DNA from: Pedobacter cryoconitis
GTDB lineage: Bacteria; Bacteroidota; Bacteroidia; Sphingobacteriales; Sphingobacteriaceae
Direction of reading: 5' to 3'
Length of the DNA: 64,000 nucleotides
NCBI GenBank assembly: GCA_019352875.1
Contig: JAAAFW010000015.1
Coordinates: 782,046-846,045, forward strand
The position numbers and the translations under genes were made by a program. Of this stretch, positions 43,656 to 52,545 are shown piece by piece. The first letter of the stretch is position 1; the number at the start of each line of letters is the position of its first letter. The notes beneath the pieces were generated by a model. It saw nothing but the letters and a program-made list of their open reading frames with translations. It was not told where the DNA came from and did not search any database.

Positions 43656-44408
43656 TTAGTCCTGCAAAACCAGATCTCGCAGGTCATTCAGGTTTTGCAG
43701 GGCATTTCCTATTGTATTGTTAAAATAGACATATACGCGTTTACCCTGTTCATGCCATTCCCGGATATATTCCGCATATTCTGCCAGAGTCGCATCGTCA
43801 TAGCTGCCCTTATAATCACCGCCAGGTCCATGGAAACGCAGATAAACAAAATCGGATTCATGAAAGTTGAATGGTGTCACAGCCGGCGATTTATCGTGTA
43901 AAACAATACCGGCCCCTTTACTAATCAGCATATCGGCAGTTTCTTCGCGATACCAGCCCGGATGCCTGAACTCGAGCGCAGTATCCCATTGATTTAACGG
44001 GTCTGCTATCCTGATTAAATCTAACAATCTCTCCACCTGAAATATATTACTATAAGTGACTGAAGGGGGAAACTGCACCAATAAAGAACCTTTCTTATCC
44101 CCTGCAGCAGCTATAACTTCCATAAAACGAAAGACATCTTCATCTCTGTAAACTAATCCTTTAACATGCGTAATCTCGCGCCATAATTTAAAGGTGAACC
44201 TGAAATTCTCAGGCACACTTTCTGCCCAGCGCTGCACAGTTCCAGCCAGAGGGATTTTATAGAAAGAGCTGTTAACTTCGATAGAGTTCATCAATGATCC
44301 ATAGTAGCTCAACCTGCTTTTCTCCTTAAATTCTTTCGGGTAAAATTGCTTGTTCGGTACAGGAAGCAGCAAGCCACTCGTTCCAAAATAAACTTCATTT
44401 TGCAGCAT
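43656..44408 (-). CDS. DUF72 (YecE-like) protein
   Basis: 250 residues with a TIM-barrel-like fold. Family motifs are visible: the start YFGTSGLLLP, FYPKEFKEKSRLSYYGSLMN with NSIEVNSSFYKIP, FRFTFKLWREITHV, LVQFPPSVTYS, ALEFRHPGWY, FVYLRFHG and the C-terminal VYVYFNNTIGNALQN. No function is established for the family. Monocistronic. Confidence 0.93.
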   Translation of the reverse strand: MLQNEVYFGTSGLLLPVPNKQFYPKEFKEKSRLSYYGSLMNSIEVNSSFYKIPLAGTVQRWAESVPENFRFTFKLWREITHVKGLVYRDEDVFRFMEVIAAAGDKKGSLLVQFPPSVTYSNIFQVERLLDLIRIADPLNQWDTALEFRHPGWYREETADMLISKGAGIVLHDKSPAVTPFNFHESDFVYLRFHGPGGDYKGSYDDATLAEYAEYIREWHEQGKRVYVYFNNTIGNALQNLNDLRDLVLQD

Positions 44409-44618
44409 AATCAGATTCGGTTTTGCTGGCTATAACGCGCCCGGTCAATTTTGGTTTTAGCCTTTTATTTTGCCTGATCCGGATAATCCTCCCGAGTAAA
44501 TGATTTTGATGTTTTTCCTACTCATATTTTGATTTATAAACCAGTTGTAAAAAATATTTCCTAATTTAAGGCCTGCAAAACAAATGTATTAGCAACAGTA
44601 TTCACCAAATATGATCTT

Positions 44619-46466
44619 ATGAAATTATTACCCTTGCTTTTCGGGCTGTGCCTGACACAAGTAAATTTAGTATCTGCCCAGAACAAAGACTGGAAACCAG
44701 TTCCGGGAAAAATCTCCACCCCCTGGGTCTCACAGCTTAATCCTGCTGCACCTTTACCAACTTATCCACGACCACAACTAGTACGTCAGCAAAACTGGCA
44801 GAATTTAAATGGTCTTTGGGACTACGCAATTCAACCAAAATCGAATGCTCAACCTGCAAAATATGAAGGAAAAATCCTGGTCCCTTTTGCTGTGGAGTCC
44901 TCTTTATCTGGCGTAGGAAGAACCGTCGGGCAAGACAGTTTATTATGGTATAAAACCAGTTTCACTCTTTCTTCTAAAAGTAGTAAAACGATTTTGCTTC
45001 ACTTTGGAGCCGTTGACTGGAAGACTGAGGTCTTTTTAAACGGTAAAAAAGTCGGTGTACATGAAGGTGGTTTCGATCCTTTTTCATTCGACATTACACC
45101 GTATTTGAAAAAGGGCGGTAAACAGGATCTCGTAGTGAGTGTATGGGACCCAACTGATAAAGGACCGCAACCAAGAGGCAAACAGCAAATTAAACCGGAA
45201 GGTATCTGGTACACCCCTGTTACTGGGATATGGCAGACAGTCTGGCTGGAAAATGTACCTGAAACGTATATAGAGTCTACGAAACACACGCCAGACATCG
45301 ACGCCGGAAATATTCAGGTTTCTGCAAAAGTGAACTCTGTGAAACCTGGTGATCAGCTTAAGTTTACAGCATATGATGGTTCAACTAAAGTCGCTGAGCT
45401 AACTGCTGATCCGGAAACTGCGTCTGAACTGAAAATCGATCAGCCCAAATTATGGTCACCTACCCATCCATTTTTATATAATCTAACCGTAGAAGTTATC
45501 CGCAAAGGGAAAACTGTAGATAAAATCAAAAGCTACTTTGCCATGCGTAAATCTTCTTTAGGCAAAGATAAGAATGGTGTTAAGCGTATGTTACTGAATA
45601 ATGAATTTGTATTCCAATACGGCCCGCTAGACCAGGGCTGGTGGCCAGATGGCTTATATACCGCCCCAACGCAGGAGGCATTGATATTCGACCTTATCAA
45701 AACCAAAGAAATGGGCTTTAATATGATCCGAAAGCACATTAAAGTAGAACCTGCAAGCTGGTACCATGCTTGTGATTCATTGGGTATATTGGTTTGGCAG
45801 GATATGCCAAGCGGTGACCTGGGTAACAAATGGCAGCCAGACCTGGGACTAATGGGTGGAACTGACAAAGATCGTACTGCTGAATCTGAAGCTATCTACC
45901 GCAAGGAATGGAACAAAATCATGGACGATCTGCATAACTTCCCTAGTATCGTAACATGGGTACCTTTCAACGAGGCATGGGGACAATTCAAAACGATAGA
46001 AATCAGTGAATGGACAAAGAAAAAAGATCCTTCCAGATTGGTGAATAGTGCCAGTGGCGGTAATCATTTTATAAAAGGCGATATCGTAGATCTACACCAT
46101 TATCCTGACCCCGCCATGCCGCGTCCTGATTTGTTTGGCTCTGCACATGCATTGGTATTGGGTGAATATGGCGGACTTGGACTTCCTGTTCCCGGCCACA
46201 CCTGGAAAGACAAGGATAACTGGGGTTACCAGTCTTTTAAAACCGCAGATGAGTTATTTGAAAAGTATTCGACCTTCATCACGACAATGGAAAACCTTAT
46301 TCAGCGCGGCCTTTCTGCCGCAGTTTACACACAGACAACTGACGTGGAGCAGGAAACAAATGGGTTAATGACTTACGACCGGAAAATTATTAAGGTTCCT
46401 GAAGCAAAGTTAAAGGGCGTCAACGATAAACTTTATAATCCGTCATTTGTTGAATTGCAGAAATAA
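44619..46466 (+). CDS. Glycoside hydrolase family 2 protein, secreted
   Basis: 615 residues with a signal peptide at 1-20 (LVSAQ). GH2 sugar-binding domain about 45-215 (RQNWQNLNGLWDYAI, VPFAVESSLSGVG, LLHFGAVDWKTEVFLNGKK), an Ig-like domain about 215-310, then a TIM barrel. The acid/base Glu is in VPFNEAWGQF (near 451) and the nucleophile in VLGEYGGLG (near 515). It belongs to the beta-galactosidase/glucuronidase-like group often exported by Bacteroidota. Substrate unknown; no SusCD pair is adjacent. Confidence 0.92.
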   Translation: MKLLPLLFGLCLTQVNLVSAQNKDWKPVPGKISTPWVSQLNPAAPLPTYPRPQLVRQQNWQNLNGLWDYAIQPKSNAQPAKYEGKILVPFAVESSLSGVGRTVGQDSLLWYKTSFTLSSKSSKTILLHFGAVDWKTEVFLNGKKVGVHEGGFDPFSFDITPYLKKGGKQDLVVSVWDPTDKGPQPRGKQQIKPEGIWYTPVTGIWQTVWLENVPETYIESTKHTPDIDAGNIQVSAKVNSVKPGDQLKFTAYDGSTKVAELTADPETASELKIDQPKLWSPTHPFLYNLTVEVIRKGKTVDKIKSYFAMRKSSLGKDKNGVKRMLLNNEFVFQYGPLDQGWWPDGLYTAPTQEALIFDLIKTKEMGFNMIRKHIKVEPASWYHACDSLGILVWQDMPSGDLGNKWQPDLGLMGGTDKDRTAESEAIYRKEWNKIMDDLHNFPSIVTWVPFNEAWGQFKTIEISEWTKKKDPSRLVNSASGGNHFIKGDIVDLHHYPDPAMPRPDLFGSAHALVLGEYGGLGLPVPGHTWKDKDNWGYQSFKTADELFEKYSTFITTMENLIQRGLSAAVYTQTTDVEQETNGLMTYDRKIIKVPEAKLKGVNDKLYNPSFVELQK

Positions 46467-46514
46467 ATCTGCCTGAAAACCGATAGTCTGAGTATGAACA
46501 AAACCAGACTGAAT

Positions 46515-46555
46515 AAGCTGGAGTCTGAACCGTATTTGCGTTCGGATTCCAGCTT
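46515..46555. terminator. Bidirectional terminator
   Basis: AAGCTGGAGTCTGAAC (46515-46530) pairs with 46540-46555 with two wobble positions and a 9-nt loop. It lies between the GH2 gene and the convergent oxidoreductase. Confidence 0.8.
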
Positions 46556-46588
46556 TATAAAAAGTAATATACAACGTGCTTTCGCCAA

Positions 46589-47167
46589 TTATTCTGCATA
46601 CTTTTTTAACTGTGCAGCCATTTGCGCGGCATCTTCTGCATAATCTTTCTCATACAGTTCTAATAGCTTGTCTTCACCTGGCTCCGCATCTTTAATGTGT
46701 TCTTCTGCCTGCACACTTAAGGTGCTGAATGGAGGTACAAACATACCTATCGCATTAACGAAATTGGATATACTGCCAATGATATGCTGCGATCCGTCAG
46801 AATCTCCTGTAATTATTATACCAACGGGTTTATCTGCTAAAGGGGATTCTTCACCATCTTCAATTTTATCATGAACCTCATCCAGCCTTTCAATAACCCG
46901 CTGAATCTCGGAGGAATGATTCCCCCACCAGATTGGTGTAGCGAAGATAATAATATCAGCTTCGGTGAGTTTCTTGAAAATGCCCGGCCAGTCGTCTTTC
47001 TGATTCATTTCAGTATACGTTCCAGGCAAAATCTTATAATCAACCAATTTAATTACCTCAGCTTCTATCCCCTCTTTTCCCAGATATGAGTTAAAAAATG
47101 AGGTCAACGTCTCTGTGTTGGATACTCCTTCTTTCTTTAGCGTCCCCAAAAGAATAATAGCTTTCAT
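46589..47167 (-). CDS. Flavodoxin-like NAD(P)H-dependent oxidoreductase
   Basis: 192 residues of the NADPH-dependent FMN reductase/NQO-like flavodoxin fold: ILLGTLKKEGVSNTETLTSF at the N-terminus for phosphate binding, TPIWWGNHSSEIQRVIERLD near 77-96, and ADKPVGIIITGDSDGSQHII near 111-130. It probably reduces quinones or other acceptors with FMN. Monocistronic. Confidence 0.88.
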   Translation of the reverse strand: MKAIILLGTLKKEGVSNTETLTSFFNSYLGKEGIEAEVIKLVDYKILPGTYTEMNQKDDWPGIFKKLTEADIIIFATPIWWGNHSSEIQRVIERLDEVHDKIEDGEESPLADKPVGIIITGDSDGSQHIIGSISNFVNAIGMFVPPFSTLSVQAEEHIKDAEPGEDKLLELYEKDYAEDAAQMAAQLKKYAE

Positions 47168-47282
47168 ATAAAATCAGATTTATTTTCGGCTATAACACTC
47201 ACCTTATCCTTTGGTTTTCAGAACATTTCAATTTTGAAGGATTTAGCAAAGGTGTTTTTGGTGATTTATTTAACTAAAAATG

Positions 47283-47312
47283 TTGCAACAGAATTTTTAA
47301 TTTCTATCTTTG
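47283..47312 (+). promoter_or_regulatory. Bacteroidota sigma-A promoter for tRNA-Lys
   Basis: TTG at 47283-47285, 19 bases, then TATCTTTG at 47305-47312, a full match to the TTG-N19-TAnnTTTG form. Transcription should begin near 47318, about 17 bases before the tRNA. Confidence 0.8.
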
Positions 47313-47334
47313 CACCTCCTTCACAAAAAGGAAT

Positions 47335-47407
47335 GATTCCGTAGCTCAGCTGGTAGAGCATTACACTTTTAATGTAGTGGTCCTGGGTTCGAATCCCAGC
47401 GGGATCA
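47335..47407 (+). tRNA. tRNA-Lys (anticodon UUU)
   Basis: The cloverleaf folds completely: acceptor GATTCCG with CGGGATC (one G-U pair), D arm GCTC/GAGC, anticodon arm TTACA/TGTAG with loop CTTTTAA and anticodon TTT at 47368-47370, T arm with GGTTCGAATCC, discriminator A at 47407. CCA is not encoded. It is the only RNA gene seen in the window. A terminator hairpin follows directly, then 174 AT-rich bases to the MACPF gene. Confidence 0.97.
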
Positions 47408-47409
47408 CA

Positions 47410-47459
47410 AGAAAAACAAAAGCCTTCAAATCACTTGATTTGAAGGCTTTTGTTTTTCT
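47410..47459 (+). terminator. Terminator of tRNA-Lys
   Basis: A 24-bp perfect inverted repeat (47410-47433 and 47436-47459) with core AAAAGCCTTCAAATCA, ending in a T-rich strand (GTTTTTCT). It starts three bases after the tRNA. Confidence 0.92.
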
Positions 47460-47505
47460 AATTGTAGCCATTGTTGCATCCGCCGCTTCAATTACAACTC
47501 TCTTT

Positions 47506-47580
47506 AAGTTTGTGTCTAAATAATATATATTTTAATGAAAAATAATCTTATTTTTCATTAAAATAATTGACACAAAACTT
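47506..47580. repeat. Long AT-rich inverted repeat upstream of MACPF gene
   Basis: An 18-bp perfect inverted repeat (47528-47545 and 47548-47565, TATTTTAATGAAAAATAA, 2-nt loop) is nested inside an outer pair AAGTTTGTGTC (47506-47516) and GACACAAAACTT (47569-47580) that match with one gap. It ends 54 bases before the MACPF start. It could be an operator, or a remnant of a small transposable element. Confidence 0.7.
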
Positions 47581-47633
47581 AAAATATGTTGTAAAATTCC
47601 ATTAAATTTGAAGCTAGTAACATATACACAAGT

Positions 47634-48671
47634 TTGAACCAAATGAAAAAAACAATGCTATTCATGACACTCTTTGCTATGCTTGCCTCCTGCAAGAAAG
47701 AAAATGAGGAGATCATAACTCCAGAAATGACAAATGTATTATCCCAGGATATTAAGGTCTCGGTAAAAGGAGGAACAAAAGAACAACCCTTATATCTACC
47801 GTCAGACACCTATAATTTTTTAGGCTTCGGGTATGATGTTACAGATACATACAATGATGAAGTTTCTGTAAGGGCAAATATAGTTGATATTCCGGCCTAT
47901 GCTGCCAGCAAAGCTGCCTATGTTCAATCCATGAGAGGTACAGAAGGTTCATTTAATACAATTATAGCTACAGACGCAGTCAATCTATCACAACAATTTT
48001 CCTCTTCAACGAAAGACACTCAGGGTTTGAGAGTTTATGGAAACACTGTTGAGCGGACATTCCCTGGAGCGGCTGCTCATAACAAAAAATATGTTTATGG
48101 ATACTATTCTAATTACATGATATGGAAAAGATATCGGTTTTATTATGACCATGCTGTAAATAACTTTCTAACGGCTGGTTTTAAGAATGACCTTACTACC
48201 TTAAGTGCTGAAGCGCTGGTTCACAAATATGGAACACATGTGCTATCAAGGATAAAATTAGGTTCCAAATTTGATGTTATTTATCGGGCAGAAGCCCCTG
48301 CAGATAACAGGCGACAAACTAGCATGGAAGGATTGCGTTATGCACTAAAACATACATTTGGTCTAATGAGTGGCTATTTAGATGATGTTAACTTAAAGAA
48401 CTTAAATGCAAATTCTTCGGCACAGATATTTTTTAGCTCTGTCGGCGGCGATGCCACTCAATTGAAAATGGAAATCATAAAAGATAGGCCGATGTTGAAT
48501 ATCACAAATTGGTCTGCTACCACAACAGAAGAAAGGGCACGATTTATTGGTTTTGACGATAATGGTTTGATCTCTCTTGATAATTTCATTGATGATAGTG
48601 CAAAAAAAGAAGAGGTAAAAACATTTATCGCACAATATTTTGAAGATAAAGCGGCTAAGCTGACCAATTAA
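47634..48671 (+). CDS. MACPF (perforin-like) lipoprotein, BSAP-like
   Basis: 345 residues. Lipoprotein signal (MLASC, Cys20). The MACPF domain fills most of the rest: FLGFGYDVTDTYNDEVSVR near 62-80, the MACPF signature YGTHVLSRIKLGSKFDVIY near 199-217 (GG of the consensus is GS), and flanking helix-rich stretches for the two membrane-inserting hairpins. The N-terminal lipoprotein form with a gene-sized MACPF domain resembles Bacteroidales secreted antimicrobial proteins, which kill related strains by pore formation. No target-binding C-terminal domain is evident. It is alone on its strand, next to tRNA-Lys. Confidence 0.85.
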   Translation: MNQMKKTMLFMTLFAMLASCKKENEEIITPEMTNVLSQDIKVSVKGGTKEQPLYLPSDTYNFLGFGYDVTDTYNDEVSVRANIVDIPAYAASKAAYVQSMRGTEGSFNTIIATDAVNLSQQFSSSTKDTQGLRVYGNTVERTFPGAAAHNKKYVYGYYSNYMIWKRYRFYYDHAVNNFLTAGFKNDLTTLSAEALVHKYGTHVLSRIKLGSKFDVIYRAEAPADNRRQTSMEGLRYALKHTFGLMSGYLDDVNLKNLNANSSAQIFFSSVGGDATQLKMEIIKDRPMLNITNWSATTTEERARFIGFDDNGLISLDNFIDDSAKKEEVKTFIAQYFEDKAAKLTN

Positions 48672-48700
48672 CCATAGGAACCATAGTTTCAGTTTTAAAT

Positions 48701-48738
48701 AAAACCCGTTGTCAGTCATTTAGCTAACAGCGGGTTTT
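48701..48738. terminator. Terminator of MACPF gene
   Basis: AAAACCCGTTGT (48701-48712) pairs with 48727-48738 through one wobble, followed by GTTTTTG; it lies 30 bases after the MACPF stop. Confidence 0.85.
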
Positions 48739-48835
48739 GTTTTTGAAATATGTTATAGCTTTTACAGAAACAACTGATTATATTTCGATTGATCTAATGG
48801 CTTTGATAACCGACAATAAAAATAGAGCTCTACTC

Positions 48836-49555
48836 TTACTGCTTACCTAACTGTTTGGAGTTCACGAAATCAAAGAAAGCTTGTTTGTACACTTCACCGA
48901 TAGGAACGGATGATGAGACATTTAATAACCTAACAGAGTTACCCTCAATGGCAGTTAGGAATCTTAATGAAATCAAATAGGATTTATGTACGCGATAAAA
49001 GCCTTTATCAGACAGCTGATCACTTAGATCTTTTAACTTGAGATAGGCAGTTATTTTTGGCTGATCAACAAGATGTATCAGCACATAATTACCAAGCCCT
49101 TCAATAAGCAGAATGAGTCTATGGTCTATTTTGAGCAGCTTGCCTTTTTGATCTGTTTTTACAAAAAGGTAATGATCTGCTTCTGATAAAAATTGGTCAG
49201 AGCTTTTTTTCGTCCATAACCTATTTACCGACTTTAGAAATCTAGCAAATGCAATTGGTTTAAGTAAATAATCCACAACTGCATGTTCGAAACCCTCCAA
49301 AGCATATTCACTATAGGCAGTAGTGAGTATTATCCTCACATCAGCTTTTATCAATTTAAGGAGCTCGATGCCGGTAAGATTCGGCATTTGAACATCTAAG
49401 AACACCAAACCATTTTCTAGATTGGCGATTAATTCTAATCCCTTTATCGGATCTGTCGTTGTCGCAATCAAATTGAGATGTTGAACTTGTTTCACATGTT
49501 CGCAAAGTAAATCGATGGCGTGCTGCTCATCATCAATGATGATACAATTTATCAT
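48836..49555 (-). CDS. LytTR-family response regulator
   Basis: 239 residues. Receiver domain 1-115 (CIIIDDEQHAIDLL, VFLDVQMPNLTGIELL with the phosphoacceptor Asp near 54, TTAYSEYALEGFEHAVVDYL, LLKPI) and LytTR domain about 140-236 (LFVKTDQKGKLLKIDHRLI, FYRVHKSYLISLRFLTAIEG). It overlaps its kinase gene by 4 bp. It is the second LytTR system of the window, in the opposite gene order and strand from the first at 37-39 kb. Confidence 0.95.
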   Translation of the reverse strand: MINCIIIDDEQHAIDLLCEHVKQVQHLNLIATTTDPIKGLELIANLENGLVFLDVQMPNLTGIELLKLIKADVRIILTTAYSEYALEGFEHAVVDYLLKPIAFARFLKSVNRLWTKKSSDQFLSEADHYLFVKTDQKGKLLKIDHRLILLIEGLGNYVLIHLVDQPKITAYLKLKDLSDQLSDKGFYRVHKSYLISLRFLTAIEGNSVRLLNVSSSVPIGEVYKQAFFDFVNSKQLGKQ

Positions 49556-50640
49556 ATTTTGTAGGTTATCATTAATGATATACTATACATCGATTCTTCA
49601 TTTCTTATTAATAACGCTGCACGTTTACCATATACAAGGTTCAATTGTTGTTCGATATTTTGCAAACCAATTCCATTCGACAATTCTTTAATCCCCTTTC
49701 CTTTCTTGTTCTGGATAAAAAAAGAAAGATAATCCTTTTCTGTTTTCAATCGCATGATTAATGGTACGTTAGGATCTGTGAGGTCGCCATGTTTGAACGC
49801 ATTCTCTACCAAGGTAATCAGCATCAATGGAATAGTTGTGATTGATTGGTCTTCGATTTGCTCTTCATACCGTATGTTGAGCGAATAATTGTATCGTCGC
49901 TGATAGAATTCTATCACATTTTTCAGATGACTTACTTCATCCATTATACTTAGTTTACCGTTTGAAATAGCGTTTTTTCCTAGCGCATAACGCATAATAT
50001 TCGCCAAAATCAAAACTGACTCTGCGGTGTCTTTGTCAATTTTATAAACTTTGGAGTAGATAAAACTCAGGGAGTTGAACAAGAAATGCGGGTTAATCTG
50101 GTGTTTCAGGGCCTTCAATTCCGCTTCCACCTTTTGCTTTTCCAGCATAATCTGTGCTTTACCCTTACGAATCCATTCGATGATTAAAGCTGCAAAGAAG
50201 CTAAAAAAGATATTCTGGACGAAGTAAATAATCATTGACCAAAAAAACCAGTACGTGCTGTTCTCATTTGACTCGCTTGATAAAGAAGCTGTTGAGTAAT
50301 CTTTAAACTCAAATAGAAAATAGTTGATCAAAGTTTTAGCGGCAAACAGTATTGACCAATATTTGATGGTCTGTATAAACTTTCGCTCTTTTCGCATCAA
50401 CGGAAGAAGTACATGATAAATCAGTATGTAATATGTAATTACCGATTCTATCACATACTCCAATAGTTTTGGCACGATACCGATGCCACCGCTGAATATC
50501 TGTATAGCGCCTTTCGGACTAGCAATAAACACCAGTAAGACAAGAATGCCATACTGCAGTACAGATGCAAATACCAAAATCAGTAACTTTTGGCGATTTG
50601 TTTTCAAGAAATGCAAGACCAAATTTTGTTCTTTTTTCAC
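49552..50640 (-). CDS. LytS-type sensor histidine kinase
   Basis: 362 residues with four membrane segments in the first 150 residues, then a coiled linker and the histidine-kinase block LKHQINPHFLFNSLSFIYSK (His near 189). The ATP domain follows (PLMLITLVENAFKHGDL, then LSNGIGLQNIEQQL). No extracytoplasmic sensor domain is seen. It is 39 bp downstream of a secreted SH3-like protein gene and overlaps the regulator gene, so the three form one operon. Confidence 0.93.
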   Translation of the reverse strand: MKKEQNLVLHFLKTNRQKLLILVFASVLQYGILVLLVFIASPKGAIQIFSGGIGIVPKLLEYVIESVITYYILIYHVLLPLMRKERKFIQTIKYWSILFAAKTLINYFLFEFKDYSTASLSSESNENSTYWFFWSMIIYFVQNIFFSFFAALIIEWIRKGKAQIMLEKQKVEAELKALKHQINPHFLFNSLSFIYSKVYKIDKDTAESVLILANIMRYALGKNAISNGKLSIMDEVSHLKNVIEFYQRRYNYSLNIRYEEQIEDQSITTIPLMLITLVENAFKHGDLTDPNVPLIMRLKTEKDYLSFFIQNKKGKGIKELSNGIGLQNIEQQLNLVYGKRAALLIRNEESMYSISLMITYKI

Positions 50641-50679
50641 AATAAAACCTAAACACCTAATACCATCAATGATAAATTA

Positions 50680-51210
50680 CTACTTTTTCCAAACTTCAAG
50701 CTGATCTTCCGTGTAATATAATTGCTGAGCACTGCCAAAACGAATCAAATATTTCCCAGTCTTTTCATCGAAGAAGATTACTGTTCCATATATTCTTTTC
50801 ATGGGGCCCGTGGTTACAGTTACCCCATCTCCTACTTTAAATTTCAAGTTATTCTCCATTTCTTTTTTTAATAAATATTGGGTTATCGGTTTGTTACCTA
50901 TTTTAAATATAAAATTATCAATCTGTTCATATCCATTTTGCTTCATAAATTGAAGTGCTTCATCCGTGGACTGAAAAACAACTTTTACACCTCTATCATC
51001 TTTAATGACAGCATCCGAAATGCGAGGGTTATTTTTACCTTCCCTACCAAAATTGACCACGACATCGTTATGATCCTTATTAATACCGACATCCGTAATT
51101 AGCGCGAAATTAGAATTAAGTCCTTTGATTGTTTTGTCATTTACCGTTTGTGCCATGGTGCTCAATCCTGTTAAAAGACCTGTGCAGCATAAAAGCATTA
51201 TTTTTCTCAT
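50680..51210 (-). CDS. Secreted protein with C-terminal SH3/KOW-like domain
   Basis: 176 residues from the ATG at 51210; the longer frame to 51288 has a non-signal-like start. A signal peptide covers 1-20 (STMAQ). The middle is a mixed alpha/beta region (VVVNFGREGKNNPRISDAVI, then FKIGNKPITQYLL). The C-terminus (about 125-174) resembles an SH3/KOW barrel: KFKVGDGVTVTTGPMKRIYG, then EKTGKYLIRFGSAQQLYY. Named families were not recognised. Operon with LytS/LytTR suggests that it senses or helps a membrane signal. Confidence 0.75.
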   Translation of the reverse strand: MRKIMLLCCTGLLTGLSTMAQTVNDKTIKGLNSNFALITDVGINKDHNDVVVNFGREGKNNPRISDAVIKDDRGVKVVFQSTDEALQFMKQNGYEQIDNFIFKIGNKPITQYLLKKEMENNLKFKVGDGVTVTTGPMKRIYGTVIFFDEKTGKYLIRFGSAQQLYYTEDQLEVWKK

Positions 51211-51430
51211 TTTATTATTATTTAAAGCTCTAATTAGGTTTTGCTTTTTATTATTGCTAATTATTGAATCAAAAGTATTTTCACTCAACTACTTCCACGA
51301 TTTTATTATGTTAACCGGCATATTGTATATGTGAAAATTGAATATTATCCAATTGCATCTGAACATCTATTACAGCATCCGATTTGATCTCTAGCATTTT
51401 TCACTTAATCCATATTTAGCTATTTCTCGA

Positions 51431-51464
51431 TTTGCATACAACTTTCAGGGCTTTGCATACAACT
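51431..51464 (+). promoter_or_regulatory. Direct repeat TTTGCATACAACT, AraC-type operator candidate
   Basis: Two identical 13-bp copies (51431-51443 and 51452-51464) start 21 bp apart, two helical turns, the geometry typical for AraC-family operators. They lie 46 bp upstream of the aldo/keto reductase start, whose gene is followed by an AraC-family gene. Confidence 0.6.
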
Positions 51465-51509
51465 ATTAAAGTGCTCTTAGCGAACTTTGATCTATTAAAA
51501 TTATATAAT

Positions 51510-52514
51510 ATGGAAATGAAGAAAATAAATTTGGGAAACGAAGGTTTGGCTGTACCAATTATAGGTTTAGGCTGTATGGGTATGACGGGTTTTGAAGGAG
51601 GAAATATGTATGGAGAGGCAGATGAGCAGGAAGCTATTGCCACCATTCACCGATCACTGGAATTAGGTGGTAATTTTTTAGATACTGCCGATTTGTACGG
51701 CCCTTTCAAAAATGAGCAGTTGATTGCTAAAGCAATAGATGGTAATCGGAATAAATATATTATCGTGACAAAATTCGGCTGGGAAATAGATGTTAACAAC
51801 AAGGTAACCTGGGCTATTAATGGCAAAAAAGAATATGTTAAAAAAGCGGTAGAACGTTCTCTTAGAAATCTTAATACCGAGTATATTGATTTGTACTATA
51901 TGCACCGACTTGATAAAAACACGCCCATAGAAGAGACCGTTGAGGCGATGAGCGAGCTGGTAAAAGAAGGAAAAGTGGGTTATATAGGACTATCAGAAGT
52001 ATCTTCAGAAACTGTAAAGAGAGCTCATGCGGTGCACCCGATTACGGCGGTACAAAGTGAATATTCTTTATTTGAACGTACAACAGAAGAACGTGGCATT
52101 CTAAATACTTTAAATGAACTTAGAATAGGTTTTGTTGCTTATTCTCCATTAGGACGTGGTTTTTTATCCGGGCAGATCCGGACAATAGATGATTTGCCTG
52201 AAAATGATTTTCGCCGGTCAATTCCTCGTTTTCAAGAAGCTCATTTTTACAAGAATATTGAGTTGGTTAAGACAATTGAGGCAATGGCCGAAGAGAAGAA
52301 AATAACAACATCCCAGTTGGCACTGGCTTGGATTATAAATAAGGGCATTTTACCTATTCCGGGTACCAAACGAAGAAAATATTTAGAGCAAAACATAGCG
52401 GCCACCGAAATTGAATTAAACGAAGCTGATTTGTCGAAACTCGAAAGCATTGTGCCGTTGGGTACTGATACAGGTAATCCATACGATGAGTTTAGTATGG
52501 GACTTATTGATTAG
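51510..52514 (+). CDS. Aldo/keto reductase
   Basis: 334 residues from the ATG at 51510. Tetrad: Asp and Tyr in DTADLYGPF near 58-64, Lys in VTKFGW near 89, His in YYMHRLDK near 130. GLSEVSSETVKRAH and the C-terminal PIPGTKRRKYLEQN follow the AKR13-like (YajO/PLP-reducing) plan. A 51432 start would cover the direct repeats upstream and is rejected. The stop is 31 bp from the AraC-family gene, which may regulate it. Confidence 0.93.
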   Translation: MEMKKINLGNEGLAVPIIGLGCMGMTGFEGGNMYGEADEQEAIATIHRSLELGGNFLDTADLYGPFKNEQLIAKAIDGNRNKYIIVTKFGWEIDVNNKVTWAINGKKEYVKKAVERSLRNLNTEYIDLYYMHRLDKNTPIEETVEAMSELVKEGKVGYIGLSEVSSETVKRAHAVHPITAVQSEYSLFERTTEERGILNTLNELRIGFVAYSPLGRGFLSGQIRTIDDLPENDFRRSIPRFQEAHFYKNIELVKTIEAMAEEKKITTSQLALAWIINKGILPIPGTKRRKYLEQNIAATEIELNEADLSKLESIVPLGTDTGNPYDEFSMGLID

Positions 52515-52545
52515 CGTACACATTAAAATGTTTAAATTAGTATTT

